A stretch of DNA of 33,331 nucleotides from NCBI RefSeq assembly GCF_900111135.1, contig NZ_FOGF01000024.1:1-33331 (forward strand), in the 5' to 3' direction. Origin of the DNA: Granulicatella balaenopterae. GTDB taxonomy: Bacteria > Bacillota > Bacilli > Lactobacillales > Aerococcaceae. Shown here one piece after another: positions 1 through 13,677 of the stretch (its first letter is position 1; every line of letters begins with the position of its first letter). The translations under genes were made by a program, and so were the position numbers. Under the pieces are notes generated by a model, which was not told the DNA's origin, did no database searches, and saw nothing but the letters and a program-made list of their open reading frames with translations.

Positions 1-208
1 ATTTACGGTATCTCTTTGTACGTAGAAGTTGTTCATAATTCTTTCTTATCAGACTAACAAGCTCATTACCTGCTTTGCGTATCTTATCAGAAAGAGCCAC
101 AACTTTAAGTACAACAGAATAAGGCATATCGGTCTCAACTACCAAAATATGCCTGTCAGAAAGTTTATGATATTTTTTCAGAATTTTGTTGTATTCTTTG
201 TCAATCAT
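1..208 (-). CDS. tnpB: TnpB-like protein, N-terminal part only
   Basis: An open frame starts at the ATG at 208-206 and runs off the left edge after 69 codons. It begins MIDKEYNKILKKYHKLSDRH and continues into a segment rich in basic residues. I recognise it as the N-terminal portion of the TnpB-like partner of IS200/IS605 transposases. TnpB proteins are RuvC-type RNA-guided nucleases, but the catalytic region is outside the window, so activity cannot be judged. GAGGAG at 219-224, inside the end of tnpA, is a good ribosome binding site with about 10 nt spacing, which suggests coupling to tnpA. Confidence 0.6.
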   Translation of the reverse strand, partial: MIDKEYNKILKKYHKLSDRHILVVETDMPYSVVLKVVALSDKIRKAGNELVSLIRKNYEQLLRTKRYRK

Positions 209-215
209 GGCTTTT

Positions 216-603
216 CTACTCCTCAATATACTTAATTACTGTAGCTTCGCTGATATGCCCTACTGTAGATACAAAATATCCTCTTGACCATATTTGCATA
301 GAACTGTTTTAGTTTTGGATATACCTTAAATAATTCAATAGCGCTTATACTTTTTAGTGTCCTGACAACATCGCAAGGTGCAACCGTTTGTGGGACATCT
401 ACAAAGATATGTATATGGTCAGGCATTACTTTAAGTGCCTTAATATGATAATTATAATCATCGCAGATTTTCTGTAATATCTGTTTTAATCTATCCTCTA
501 CATCCCCTTTTAGTACCGAAAATCTGAATTTCGGACACCAGATGATATGATACTGTATCAGATATTTACAATGCGAAGCACTATGATATTGTTCCTCGCT
601 CAT
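216..603 (-). pseudogene. tnpA: IS200/IS605 TnpA (HUH Y1 transposase), frameshifted
   Basis: TnpA is the single-strand transposase of IS200/IS605 elements. It uses an HUH metal site and one catalytic tyrosine. The first frame (232-603) gives residues with the HUH motif PDHIHIF (His63, His65), but after KLKQFYA it reads a non-homologous tail. In another frame the conserved C-terminus continues as WSRGYFVSTVG, then ISEATVIKYIEE, and stops at 218-216. The nucleophilic Tyr is expected in the KYIEE helix, so it is lost from the main frame. The shift lies near 295-300. It may be a real mutation or a sequence error. The start overlaps the end of the upstream gene and has a TAGGAG ribosome site. Confidence 0.85.
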
Positions 604-784
604 TATTTTCTCCTAACTGATATTTTTCCTGAATACCTCTACGCATTAGATCAAGAAATGTAATAGTTTTACCTTCCTCAACAGAATAGATACATGCAAG
701 GTTTTCAAGTTCCTTTTTCCACTCGGATGGGATGAAAACATTGATTTGTACGTTATCATTTTTAGGTCGTGCCATTAGTGCCAT
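581..784 (-). CDS. Small ribbon-helix-helix-like protein of the IS200/IS605 element
   Basis: A 67-aa basic protein with the core MARPKNDNVQINVFIPSEWK followed by a helical region. The pattern of a short strand (VQINVFIP) then two helices resembles MetJ/Arc-type DNA-binding proteins. It sits directly upstream of tnpA and overlaps its first 23 nt, so the two are probably translated together. Its role in the element is unknown; control of transposase expression is a guess. The first ATG (784) or an ATG three codons later (MARPK) could be the start, and neither has a strong ribosome binding site. Confidence 0.55.
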   Translation of the reverse strand: MALMARPKNDNVQINVFIPSEWKKELENLACIYSVEEGKTITFLDLMRRGIQEKYQLGENNERGTIS

Positions 785-906
785 TTGCTTTCTATGTTTT
801 GTTTATACATATATTATATGCTATTGTCAAGTAAAGAGAAGCCGCTTTCATCCCACACGCAAACATGTGGGTTTTCGCCGCAAATTTATACCAAATCTCA
901 TAACGC

Positions 907-951
907 AAAAAAACTAATCGAAATCCTTTTCAAATTTCGATTAGTTTTTTT
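907..951 (-). terminator. Rho-independent terminator of the gat operon
   Basis: CTAATCGAAAT (914-924) and ATTTCGATTAG (934-944) form an 11-bp perfect stem with a T-rich run on both strands. It ends the minus-strand operon just after gatB and may also work toward the IS element. Confidence 0.9.
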
Positions 952-959
952 AGTAATAT

Positions 960-2390
960 TTAGGCTTTTGCTAATTCTTCTTGTAATAATTTGTTGACTA
1001 TACCTGGGTTAGCTTTACCTTTTGTTTGTTTCATAATTTGACCAACTAAGAAGCCAACTGCACGGTCTTTACCGTTTTTGAAGTCTTCGATAGATTGTTG
1101 GTTATTTGCTAATATATCTTTAATAATCGGTAATAAGACTGCTGGATCACTTAATTGAACCATACCATGTTTTTCAACAATAGCTTTTGCAGAACCACCT
1201 TCATCAGCTAATAATAAGAATACTTTCTTACCTAATTTAGAACTGATTGTGCCATCAGCAATTAAATTAATCATTTCAGCTAAGTTTTCTGGTGTTAAGT
1301 TTAAGTCATGTAATTCTAATTTTTTGCTGTTTAAGTGAGCTGATATATCACCCATTAACCAGTTTGAAGCTGCTTTTGGATCAGCACCTGCCGCAACTGT
1401 TGCATCAAAGAAGTCAGACATTTCTTTAGATAATGTTAATACCATTGCATCATAATCTGGTAAGTCATATTCTTTTGTATAACGCGCACGACGGACTTCT
1501 GGCATTTCAGGAATTGATTGGCGTACTTCTTCAACCCATTCATCAGAAATCACTAAATTAGGAAGATCTGGTTCTGGGAAGTAACGGTAATCACTTGCTC
1601 CTTCTTTAACACGCATTAAGATTGTGCCTTTATTCGCTTCATCAAAACGACGAGTCTCTTGTTGGATAATACCACCATTACGTAAGATATTCGCTTGACG
1701 TACTTCTTCAAAACCAATCCCTTTACGAACATTATTAAATGAGTTTAAGTTTTTCAATTCTGTTTTAACACCAAATTCTTCTTGTCCATAAGGGCGAATA
1801 GAAATATTAGCATCACAACGCATTGAACCTTCTTCCATTTTAACATCAGATACGCCTGTAAACATGATTTTTTGACGTAAAGCTTCTAAGTAAGCATAAG
1901 CTTCTTCTGGAGAACGCATATCTGCTTCAGAAACGATTTCAATTAATGGAGTTCCTTGACGATTTAAGTCAACATACGAGAAGCCATCTTCACCGTGAGT
2001 ATTTTTACCGGCATCTTCTTCTAAGTGAACACGTTCGATACGGATACGTTTTGTTTCACCTTTAACTTCGATATCGATATAGCCATCATAACCAATTGGG
2101 TAATCAAATTGTGAGATTTGATATGCTTTTGGATTGTCTGGGTAAAAATAGTTTTTACGGTCAAATTTCGTTTCTTGATTGATTTTACAGTTTAATGCTA
2201 AAGCAGCGCGCATACCAAATTCTACGGCACGTTTATTTAATACTGGTAATACTCCTGGATAACCCCAGTCAATAACATTGGTGTTCGTATTTGGGTCTGA
2301 ACCAAAATGAGCTGGTGAAGGAGAGAAAATTTTTGATTCTGTTTTTAATTCTACGTGGACTTCTAATCCGATTACTGTTTCAAAATTCAT
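960..2390 (-). CDS. gatB: Aspartyl/glutamyl-tRNA(Asn/Gln) amidotransferase subunit B
   Basis: GatB, 476 aa, the usual length. It binds mis-charged Glu-tRNA(Gln) or Asp-tRNA(Asn), phosphorylates the acyl group, and receives ammonia from GatA to make Gln-tRNA(Gln) or Asn-tRNA(Asn). Seen: the N-terminal signature [13 protein letters not shown], the kinase-domain stretch [19 protein letters not shown], the segment [10 protein letters not shown], and a C-terminal YqeY-like helical tail ([18 protein letters not shown]). Last gene of the operon; 16 nt separate it from gatA. The ATG at 2390 has a purine-rich AAAGGAGATAAGATAG site upstream. Nothing odd. Confidence 0.98.
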   Translation of the reverse strand: MNFETVIGLEVHVELKTESKIFSPSPAHFGSDPNTNTNVIDWGYPGVLPVLNKRAVEFGMRAALALNCKINQETKFDRKNYFYPDNPKAYQISQFDYPIGYDGYIDIEVKGETKRIRIERVHLEEDAGKNTHGEDGFSYVDLNRQGTPLIEIVSEADMRSPEEAYAYLEALRQKIMFTGVSDVKMEEGSMRCDANISIRPYGQEEFGVKTELKNLNSFNNVRKGIGFEEVRQANILRNGGIIQQETRRFDEANKGTILMRVKEGASDYRYFPEPDLPNLVISDEWVEEVRQSIPEMPEVRRARYTKEYDLPDYDAMVLTLSKEMSDFFDATVAAGADPKAASNWLMGDISAHLNSKKLELHDLNLTPENLAEMINLIADGTISSKLGKKVFLLLADEGGSAKAIVEKHGMVQLSDPAVLLPIIKDILANNQQSIEDFKNGKDRAVGFLVGQIMKQTKGKANPGIVNKLLQEELAKA

Positions 2391-2406
2391 CTATCTTATC
2401 TCCTTT

Positions 2407-3864
2407 CTATAATGTTGGGCGTTGCAAATGATAGTTATTTGCTTGCTCGAAAGCATACGCCGCTTGATAGATTGTTTGTTCTTGGAAGTAATTTCCGATT
2501 AATTGGATTCCGATTGGTAAACCTTCAGATGAGAATCCAGCAGGTACTGAAATACCTGGCAAACCTGCTAAGTTAACAGGCACAGTTAATAAATCTGACA
2601 TATACATGCTAATTGGATCATCGTTTTTCTCACCTAATCCAAATGCTGTTGAGGTTGTTACTGGAGCTAAGATTAAATCATAATCAGCAAATACTTTTGC
2701 GAAGTCTTGTTTGATTAATGTACGTACTTGACCAGCTTTTTTAAAGTATGCGTCATAATAACCAGAACTTAATGAGAATGTTCCTAACATAATACGACGT
2801 TTCACTTCCATACCAAATCCTTCAGAACGACTATTTACGAATAACTCTTCTAATGTTTCAGCATTTTCTGTGCGGTGACCATAACGAATACCATCGAAAC
2901 GTTGTAAGTTTGATGATGCTTCTGATGAGGCAATAATATAATAAGCTGGGATACCAAATTTAGAGTGAGGTAAGCTAACTTCTTCCACGATTGCGCCCAT
3001 TTGACGATATTGTTCAGCTGCTTTTAAGACTGCTTTTTGAACTTCTTCATCAACACCTTCACCAAAGTATTCTTTTGGTAAACCAATCTTCATACCTTTA
3101 ATATCACCCGTTAAACCTTGGTGATAAGCTGGAACTGGTTTGTTAACACTTGTTGAATCATGAGTGTCATAACCTGAGATGGCTTCTAATACTAAAGCGT
3201 TATCTTTAACATTACGTGTAAATGGTCCAATTTGATCTAAACTTGATGCAAAGGCAATTAATCCATAACGAGAGACACGTCCGTAAGTTGGTTTCATACC
3301 TACTACACCAGTAAATGATGCTGGTTGACGAATACTACCACCTGTATCTGATCCAAGTGATGCTAATAATTCACCTGAAGCAACAGCTGCTGCTGAACCA
3401 CCTGATGAACCACCAGGAACTTTTGTTAAATCCCATGGGTTTTTAGTCTTTTTGTAGTATGAAGTTTCTGTAGAACCACCCATCGCAAATTCGTCCATAT
3501 TTAATTTACCAATATTAACGGCACCTTCTGCTTTAAGTTTTTCCATAACAGTTGCATCATAAATTGGATTAAATCCTTCTAACATACGGCTAGCTGCAGT
3601 AGTTGTTAAGTCTTTAGTCACGATATTGTCTTTAATACCAATTGGTAAGCCTTGTAATGATACGATTTCGCTATAACCTTTTTCATCAGCGGCTTTTGCT
3701 TGTTGTAAGGCTTCTTCTTCATTTAATGTTAAGAATGCTTCAACTTTTCCATCAATTGCATTAATTGTTTTAAAAGTATCTTTTACCAATTCTTCAGAAG
3801 TGAATTCTTTGGCACGTAAGCCATCATGTAATTCGACTAATGTTTTATTTTCAAATAAACTCAC
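2407..3864 (-). CDS. gatA: Aspartyl/glutamyl-tRNA(Asn/Gln) amidotransferase subunit A
   Basis: GatA, 485 aa, amidase-signature family. It hydrolyses glutamine and passes ammonia to GatB. The Ser-cisSer-Lys triad is intact: Lys78 (GLPIGIKDN), Ser153 within [10 protein letters not shown], and Ser177 in [12 protein letters not shown]. The start ATG overlaps the gatC stop by 4 nt, the usual coupling of these two subunits. Full length, no anomalies. Confidence 0.98.
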   Translation of the reverse strand: MSLFENKTLVELHDGLRAKEFTSEELVKDTFKTINAIDGKVEAFLTLNEEEALQQAKAADEKGYSEIVSLQGLPIGIKDNIVTKDLTTTAASRMLEGFNPIYDATVMEKLKAEGAVNIGKLNMDEFAMGGSTETSYYKKTKNPWDLTKVPGGSSGGSAAAVASGELLASLGSDTGGSIRQPASFTGVVGMKPTYGRVSRYGLIAFASSLDQIGPFTRNVKDNALVLEAISGYDTHDSTSVNKPVPAYHQGLTGDIKGMKIGLPKEYFGEGVDEEVQKAVLKAAEQYRQMGAIVEEVSLPHSKFGIPAYYIIASSEASSNLQRFDGIRYGHRTENAETLEELFVNSRSEGFGMEVKRRIMLGTFSLSSGYYDAYFKKAGQVRTLIKQDFAKVFADYDLILAPVTTSTAFGLGEKNDDPISMYMSDLLTVPVNLAGLPGISVPAGFSSEGLPIGIQLIGNYFQEQTIYQAAYAFEQANNYHLQRPTL

Positions 3865-4169
3865 GCTTCACCCTCCTCATCTGATCCAAGCATTGCTGGC
3901 ACTTGAATAAATCCATCTTTTTCTGTTTTTACATTACGCATTAATAAATCACGTTCAGTTCCTTTTTCAGGAATATCTTCACGGTACACATTCACAATTT
4001 CAAAGCCATGTGTTGTAATTGGAACATCTGTTGTTTCTACAGCATTTAATTGTTCCACCATGTCGATAATATCACTCATTTGTTCGGTAAAGTGCATAAT
4101 TTCATCATCAGCAAACGCTAATTTTGATAATTTTGCAACATGACGAACTTCTTTTTCTTGAATTGCCAC
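3861..4169 (-). CDS. gatC: Aspartyl/glutamyl-tRNA(Asn/Gln) amidotransferase subunit C
   Basis: GatC, about 102 aa, the small belt subunit that holds GatA and GatB together. The conserved start region [13 protein letters not shown] is present. I choose the GTG at 4169 because GAGGAA sits about 8 nt upstream and the protein then begins [14 protein letters not shown], as expected for GatC. A TTG at 4193 would add eight residues and has no ribosome site of its own. It overlaps gatA by 4 nt. Confidence 0.93.
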   Translation of the reverse strand: MAIQEKEVRHVAKLSKLAFADDEIMHFTEQMSDIIDMVEQLNAVETTDVPITTHGFEIVNVYREDIPEKGTERDLLMRNVKTEKDGFIQVPAMLGSDEEGEA

Positions 4170-4203
4170 TTTTATTTCCTCACTTTCAATCAATTATTTA
4201 TTA

Positions 4204-5330
4204 CTAATCAAATACATGATAGCTAAAGTTACCTTCATTAACGTCTTGTAGTAAAAAGGCTTCAACACCATTAACTGACATAATACGTACTTCTACGTTA
4301 ATTTTTTTCGGTAAATATTTATTCGCCACATCTGTTACATGTTGGGCAAAAGCAATGATCTCAGATTCACCATAGAATTGAGTCATAATTGTTACGACCA
4401 TTTTATCTGGAACATCATCCGTATAATGAATCTTAGCTGTTACACCAGATAGATTTGGGAAAAAGTTCTGTACTTGACTCTTAAAGTTTTCAAACGAACT
4501 TGATTCCTCAGTAGGGTCTCCTTTAATTAATGGTAAAATAACGATTTTTTCATTTAATTTCGACCAATTTTTAACTTCAGTCCCCTCTACAGAAGTTGCT
4601 TCCGTTAAGAACACACCTCCGCCGATATTATCCTCACGCTCTTGTTTAAAGATACCAAAAACAATAGGAACATTTTTCAAGCCATCATTTTGACGTAATC
4701 TTGTTAAAATGACATTGGCCATCTCTTTTCCTTTTTGAATCAATACATCATCAGGAATAGTTGCTGGAATGCCAGCTGCATCAGTTACTAAGGGATTGAC
4801 ACTATTCATTGCTAAACCAATACTGATACCACCTAATTCATAATTATTTTCAGTTTGAATCATATAGTCCTGTTCTAAGACTTGCGCTAAATACATTGGT
4901 TCATATTTAGCGGGGTCTGTTTCACCATTAGTTGCTGGATTTAACCCATCTGGATTGTCTTCACTATAACGATTTATCCATTCATACACCGTTGCACTTT
5001 CAATTACTTGTCCTTCACGGAAGAAATATTGATCCGTTGGGAAAACTTTTTTTGAAATAGCTAATAAACCTGTTTCAAAATTGCGTAAATTATAACCAGA
5101 ATTCAAGCTTAAAGTTGCTCCACGTGATTGGCTTGGTAAGTATTTCCCATCAGTAATTAATGCGCGATAAAAATCATTTGATAATTGGTTGGTTGTTGAC
5201 TTAACAGTATCGTTACCATTATCGGATTGCGGTTGATTAGGTGTTACTTCTGATAACTCTTCTAAGCCAACACAACCTGAAGTTAGAAAACTCACTGCTA
5301 AAAAGATAGCAAATAATTTATTTTTTTTCA

Positions 5331-5331
<1 letters not shown>
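4204..5331 (-). CDS. camS: CamS-family lipoprotein (sex pheromone precursor family)
   Basis: A 375-aa lipoprotein with the signal MKKNKLFAIFLAVSFLTSGC: lysines, hydrophobic core, lipobox LTSG-C with Cys20 as lipidation site. The mature part matches the CamS family (SRGATLSLNSGYNLRNFETGLL, KVFPTDQYF, GLNPATNGETDP, GISIGLAMNSVNP). In Enterococcus faecalis and Staphylococcus aureus the CamS signal peptide releases a cAM373-type heptapeptide pheromone; the job of the mature lipoprotein is unclear. The signal here contains AIFLAVS, like cAM373 AIFILAS, but it ends five residues before the cysteine rather than directly adjoining it. The start overlaps the ligA stop by one base. The pcrA-ligA-camS-gatCAB order is typical of this group. 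Confidence 0.93.
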
Positions 5332-9682
<4,351 letters not shown>

Positions 9683-9711
9683 TACTAACTTCCTTTCATT
9701 TTTATCTATCT

Positions 9712-10839
9712 CTATCTATGTTCATTATAGAATAAATCACATGTTTCAATTTCGTTCATTAAATCAATATGCGATTCTCCTGTTAAACGCAATATACCAA
9801 TGACTTCTTCCTCGTATTGTGAGGTATTAGTATAATATTCAAAATCCCATTCTGGCTTAATTAAATTTAATAAGTTCATTTTACCTAACATATAAGGATA
9901 TATCGGTATCATTAGCATTTCTTGATCAATTTTTTGTAATGAAATTGGTAAACCAGTTGCAGTTTTTACCAATAATTGATTCATTGATAGACCTAATTGT
10001 CTTTGGTTAAAATCATGTTGTACTACTGGTTGCATAGTTACTTTTTCCACATAAAAAATACCATTACTTGCTAATATCACTTGTACCGTCACAATCCCAA
10101 CTCCTGATAAAGAGTCCATAATTTGATAGGCAATACGCTTTAATTCGATTGTCCATTTTGGATTCATTCCCTTTGAAACAATTGAAAATTGCAGACGATT
10201 ACCAATATAGACATCTTCCGTAATCGGAAATACATCTACTTGTCCATCAAAATCTCGGACTACACTAATCGTAAAATGACGCTTTACTGGTACAATTGCT
10301 TTTATCATACAAGGAGCCGCTTTTATCATATCATATACTGCTGGTTCTAAATCATTATCCAATAAAGTCATTGGTGGATAATGCATTTCTCTTTTTTTAT
10401 TTTCTTCTAAAATAGCTGGAAAACCAATACTTTCAATCGCTGAAGGTAATTCATCAATTGTTGATACTAAACTATAAGGAGCTACGTTAATTTGTAAATT
10501 CTCCAAGAATAATTTTTCAACGATTAAATTTTGTGAAATTTCAGCTAATTCAAATGATTGAAAATATTGCGTTTTACTGCTCATTAAATATCGTAATTCA
10601 ATTTCAATATAGGGCGTCGCAATAAATAAAGCATCAACACGTTCGCAAAAATCTAGCAAAGCAACTTTATCTTGATATTCACCAATAAATTCTTGATCTG
10701 CTTGTTTAAAACGCCCTAATTCATGATTATGATAACAATACATATCATATCCATATTGCTTACCAGCTAAAATCATTGTTTGAATACGCATGGTATCACC
10801 GACAATTCCTATAATTTTTCCTGGAATAACTTGGCTCAC
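9712..10839 (-). CDS. PurK-like ATP-grasp protein, divergent, probably non-catalytic
   Basis: A 375-aa protein with the layout of N5-carboxyaminoimidazole ribonucleotide synthase (PurK): N-terminal Rossmann half (GKIIGIVGDTMRIQTMILA), central ATP-grasp region and C-terminal cap (ATGLPIS, matching the usual RAI.GLPLG). Key PurK motifs look lost. GGGQLGRM is replaced by GDTMRIQTM, the glycine-rich ATP-grasp loop by a EENKKREMHYPP stretch, and the HNSGH substrate segment by VVQHDFNQRQLG. No other purine genes are nearby; it lies between a cell-wall hydrolase and pcrA in one transcript. I infer a retired paralogue with a new, perhaps regulatory, role. A true but divergent PurK is less likely. Confidence 0.7.
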   Translation of the reverse strand: MSQVIPGKIIGIVGDTMRIQTMILAGKQYGYDMYCYHNHELGRFKQADQEFIGEYQDKVALLDFCERVDALFIATPYIEIELRYLMSSKTQYFQSFELAEISQNLIVEKLFLENLQINVAPYSLVSTIDELPSAIESIGFPAILEENKKREMHYPPMTLLDNDLEPAVYDMIKAAPCMIKAIVPVKRHFTISVVRDFDGQVDVFPITEDVYIGNRLQFSIVSKGMNPKWTIELKRIAYQIMDSLSGVGIVTVQVILASNGIFYVEKVTMQPVVQHDFNQRQLGLSMNQLLVKTATGLPISLQKIDQEMLMIPIYPYMLGKMNLLNLIKPEWDFEYYTNTSQYEEEVIGILRLTGESHIDLMNEIETCDLFYNEHR

Positions 10840-10860
10840 TTACTTCAACTCCTTTATCTT

Positions 10861-11499
10861 TTATTCATCAATTGCGATATCTTCTGGCAATTGGTCATAT
10901 TGATATAATTGATATTCTTCAATTAATATGATTAATTTATCGCTATACGTTGGATCAGTCGCATAACCAGCCTGTTGTAATGCAGTGGCAGCCTGTTTAT
11001 AATCCTTAGCAGTAATGACATCTTGGTATAAATGATTATTCCAATTAACACCATTAACCATTAATAAGGCGTGATCAACAACTGATTCCCGCCAACTATT
11101 ATAAGCTCTAAAATCAGCATCAATGGTCATCCACTGTCCATTTTCAAATTCTTTTGTCTGCATATTAGCTTTAGGAGCATTGCCGTAAGCTTTTACCCCA
11201 TATAAATTATAATACTTTTGCGCTAATTCTGACCTTCCCCAATCAGACTCTAAAATAGCTTGCGACAGACTAATACTTGGCAAAACACCATAATCACGAT
11301 ATACATCTTGCACCACTGGGACTAAACGATTAATAAAATCACGTTTAGCCAACTCTTCTTGCGATAATTCATGATGATTAAATAATACATCTGAACTCAC
11401 CATAAAAATAGCACCCACCGATGCCACACTTAATAAGCTAACAATCGCTAACTGCTTTAAAGTCATTGCTAATCGAATTTTTGTTTTTCGCTTAGTCAT
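10861..11499 (-). CDS. GH73-family endo-beta-N-acetylglucosaminidase, membrane-anchored
   Basis: A protein of about 212 aa. I start at the ATG at 11499 (MTKRKTKIRLAMTLKQL) because GGAAGG lies 8 nt upstream; an 18-residue extension upstream lacks one. A basic N-terminus and one hydrophobic segment (about 16-38) form a signal anchor. The catalytic domain has the GH73 pattern PSISLSQAILESDWGRSELA with probable general acid Glu84, then YYNLYGVKAYG and FRAYNSWRESVVDH. These enzymes cut the glycan strands of peptidoglycan. There is no wall-binding repeat, so it probably acts at the membrane face. It appears to be the first gene of the operon ending at gatB. Confidence 0.88.
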   Translation of the reverse strand: MTKRKTKIRLAMTLKQLAIVSLLSVASVGAIFMVSSDVLFNHHELSQEELAKRDFINRLVPVVQDVYRDYGVLPSISLSQAILESDWGRSELAQKYYNLYGVKAYGNAPKANMQTKEFENGQWMTIDADFRAYNSWRESVVDHALLMVNGVNWNNHLYQDVITAKDYKQAATALQQAGYATDPTYSDKLIILIEEYQLYQYDQLPEDIAIDE

Positions 11500-11632
11500 T
11501 AGTTGCACCTTCCTATAAAATAATCTGATTTTGCTATCTCTTAATTTTACCACAAGTAGGGGCTTATCGCTTTAATTTTTACTTTTTCTTTGTAGGATTT
11601 TTTTCATACGCAAAAAAAGAGAGGGCTATTAC

Positions 11633-11661
11633 TTGCAAAGTTACTCTTAGAAAAATATAAT
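11633..11661 (+). promoter_or_regulatory. Sigma-A type promoter for the small membrane protein gene at 11691
   Basis: TTGCAA (11633-11638), 17-nt spacer, TATAAT (11656-11661). This is a near-consensus vegetative promoter about 30 nt before the start codon. Confidence 0.75.
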
Positions 11662-11690
11662 GAATAAAACTCATAGAAAGGGTGAAATAA

Positions 11691-11954
11691 ATGTCACTAA
11701 AAACCCGTTTCATTCGCTTAATTAATACACCTGCTAGTCAATTATCTGGTAATGATTGGTTTCTAAAAAATAAATTAACACAATTCACCAAATATTTTTG
11801 GGCAATTGCTATTACGAGCTTTATTCTATTAGCTTATTCGATTAATGTGAGCTTTTATATTTATTTCTTTTATTTTGCAATTGTTGTAGCAATCATCTCA
11901 AGAATCGTTGAATTTATTCTCTATCATGACGCAAAAAAGCAAAAAGATAACTGA
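11691..11954 (+). CDS. Small membrane protein of unknown function
   Basis: An 87-aa protein with a basic N-terminus (MSLKTRFIRLINTPASQL), two adjoining hydrophobic segments (about 35-52 and 53-75) and a charged tail HDAKKQKDN. The start is supported by GAAAGGGTG 7 nt upstream and by a strong promoter at 11633-11661. It is monocistronic: a terminator overlaps its stop codon. I do not recognise the family and see no catalytic motif. Confidence 0.65.
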   Translation: MSLKTRFIRLINTPASQLSGNDWFLKNKLTQFTKYFWAIAITSFILLAYSINVSFYIYFFYFAIVVAIISRIVEFILYHDAKKQKDN

Positions 11955-11985
11955 TTAAATTTCAGTTTCTTTTTGCCTTTTTATT
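11939..11985. terminator. Bidirectional terminator between convergent small genes
   Basis: GCAAAAAG (11939-11946) pairs with CTTTTTGC (11969-11976), and an inner CTG/CAG extends the stem. T-runs follow on both strands. The stem contains the stop codon of the gene at 11691-11954 and also serves the minus-strand gene ending at 11990. Confidence 0.75.
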
Positions 11986-11989
11986 TAAT

Positions 11990-12169
11990 TTAAATCCACA
12001 ACGAAATACTCCAATACAGTGAAGCAATTATCAACGCCACTGCTAAAACTTTAATCCTCATAGTATCTGTTTCACTATTGTTATTTTTCAAAATAAAGAT
12101 ACATAAGATAATAATTAAAATCGCTGGGATGGTTAATAAGACTTTAATAGCGGTTGGACTCATCTTCAT
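11990..12169 (-). CDS. Small two-segment membrane protein of unknown function
   Basis: A 59-aa protein with two hydrophobic segments (about 8-27 and 39-58) joined by a polar loop KNNNSETDTMRIK. AGAGAG lies just upstream of the ATG at 12169, a modest ribosome site. It converges on the gene at 11691-11954 and shares its terminator. No family recognised. Its size and composition fit a real small membrane protein, but there is no independent support. Confidence 0.45.
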   Translation of the reverse strand: MKMSPTAIKVLLTIPAILIIILCIFILKNNNSETDTMRIKVLAVALIIASLYWSISLWI

Positions 12170-12329
12170 CACTCTCTTTTCTACTGAACTTGTCCTTCCT
12201 CTCTATTTTATAAAGAATCAGCTTTGTATGCAATAGTTCTTTGTGATGATTCTTTTGGAGCTTTTTCTTTCCATCTGGTGCGGTTATCGGTATACTAATA
12301 GAGTTAATTTACACAATCAGGAGGAATAT

Positions 12330-13607
12330 ATGAATCAATTTGATGTTATTGTTGTCGGTGGAGGTACTAGTGGTTTAATGGCTAGTGTTACAGCCGCGCA
12401 AGAAGGTAGTAAAGTACTACTTTTAGAAAAAAATCCAACTCTAGGTAAAAAAATGTTACTAACAGGTGGTACACGTTGTAATGTCACTAATATTCGTTCA
12501 AGTGACGAAATTATTAAACATATTCCAGGAAATGGACGCTTTTTATATGGCGCATTTTCTCGTTATGATAATCATGATATTATCGACTTTTTCGAAAGCC
12601 GTGGCGTAAAGTTAAAAGAAGAAGACCACGGACGTTTATTCCCAACAACCGACTCCGCAAAGACTATTTTAAATACCTTTATCGAAGAAATCAAAAAGCA
12701 AAAAGTTGAGGTGAGAACCAATCAAAGTGTCGCAAAATTATTAATAGAAGATGGCGCTGTGGTTGGTGTCTTAACAGCTGAAGGCGAAGAAATACGTGCT
12801 TATTCTGTTATATTAGCAACTGGCGGAAAGTCTTATCCAGCAACTGGCTCAACAGGTGACGGCTATCGTATGGCAAAACAAGTCAAACACACCATCACCC
12901 CCTTATTTGCTACAGAAGTCCCACTAACAAGTGATGAAGACTTTATAAAAAACAAAATATTACGTGCATTATCTTTACGTGATGTCGCTTTAAGTGTCTT
13001 AAATAAAAAAGGTAAAGCCGTTGTCACTCATCAAATGGATATGATTTTCACTCACTTTGGTATTTCAGGCCCTGCCGTTTTACGATGTTCAAGCTTCGTT
13101 CACACCATTCAAGAGCGTGAAGGTACTAAAGACGTAACCATGAAATTAAATGTCGTCCCTAATGAATCCGCTAAATCACTAGCTCATATGTGGCGCAATT
13201 GGTTACAAACAGCACCACAAAAATCAGTTAAAACTCATCTAAAAACTTTAGTACCTGAACGTTATGCAGAATTCTTACTGGTAAAAGCTGGCATTGATGC
13301 TACAATGAGTTTGAATCAATTAAACGAACCGCAAACTAAAAAAATATTAGATTTACTACAAAACTTTACCTTTACCGTGAATGGTACCCTAGCAATTGAA
13401 AAAGGCTTTGTAACAGGTGGCGGTGTACAATTAAAAGAAATCGACCCAAAAACTATGGCTTCTAAACAAGCAGCAGGCTTATTTTTCTGCGGTGAATTAT
13501 TAGATATTCACGGCTATACAGGTGGATATAATATTACCGCAGCCTTTGTAACCGGTCATACAGCAGGTGTTAATGCAGCAGAATATGCAAGTTATTTTAA
13601 TTATTAA
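12330..13607 (+). CDS. HI0933/YhiN-family FAD-dependent oxidoreductase-like flavoprotein
   Basis: A protein of about 425 aa. I start at the ATG at 12330 because CAGGAGGA precedes it at correct spacing and the protein then begins MNQFDVIVVGGGTSG, the dinucleotide-binding motif. A 29-residue extension upstream would be spurious. Further family marks: LLLEKNPTLGKKMLLTGGTRCNVTN, VILATGGKSYPATGSTGDGY, FTHFGISGPAVLR, and the C-terminal FCGELLDIHGYTGGYNI. The family binds FAD; its reaction in Firmicutes is not established. A weak promoter (TTTCCA - 17 nt - TATACT at 12291-12296) may drive it. Confidence 0.92.
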   Translation: MNQFDVIVVGGGTSGLMASVTAAQEGSKVLLLEKNPTLGKKMLLTGGTRCNVTNIRSSDEIIKHIPGNGRFLYGAFSRYDNHDIIDFFESRGVKLKEEDHGRLFPTTDSAKTILNTFIEEIKKQKVEVRTNQSVAKLLIEDGAVVGVLTAEGEEIRAYSVILATGGKSYPATGSTGDGYRMAKQVKHTITPLFATEVPLTSDEDFIKNKILRALSLRDVALSVLNKKGKAVVTHQMDMIFTHFGISGPAVLRCSSFVHTIQEREGTKDVTMKLNVVPNESAKSLAHMWRNWLQTAPQKSVKTHLKTLVPERYAEFLLVKAGIDATMSLNQLNEPQTKKILDLLQNFTFTVNGTLAIEKGFVTGGGVQLKEIDPKTMASKQAAGLFFCGELLDIHGYTGGYNITAAFVTGHTAGVNAAEYASYFNY

Positions 13608-13617
13608 TAATTAGTAG

Positions 13618-13646
13618 TTGTACTTTTTTACAAATCCAACTATTAT
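13618..13646 (+). promoter_or_regulatory. Promoter for the FUSC-like gene
   Basis: TTGTAC (13618-13623), 17-nt spacer, TATTAT (13641-13646), with an overlapping TATAAT at 13644-13649. It begins right after the flavoprotein stop codon, so the next gene probably has its own transcript. Confidence 0.55.
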
Positions 13647-13677
13647 AATGATGAAAATATAATAAAGGAGCCTTTTT

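Larger units (their letters stand above)
1..890 (-). mobile_element. IS200/IS605-type element, one end plus part of the body
   Basis: Three minus-strand genes in the order RHH-like protein, tnpA (HUH transposase, frameshifted) and tnpB (running off the window) make an IS200/IS605-type element. The upstream tip lies near 845-895, where CCCACA / TGTGGG (852-857 and 866-871) forms a subterminal hairpin flanked by GCCGC on both sides. Such hairpins are what single-strand HUH transposases recognise. The element lies immediately downstream of the gatB terminator, so it does not interrupt the gat operon. The exact tip and the other end cannot be set from this window. Confidence 0.8.

Noticed and set aside
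12215-12256. AAAGAATCA ... TGATTCTTT inverted repeat before the flavoprotein gene
   Set aside because: The 9-bp arms are separated by over 20 nt with no T-run; not convincing as a terminator or riboswitch.
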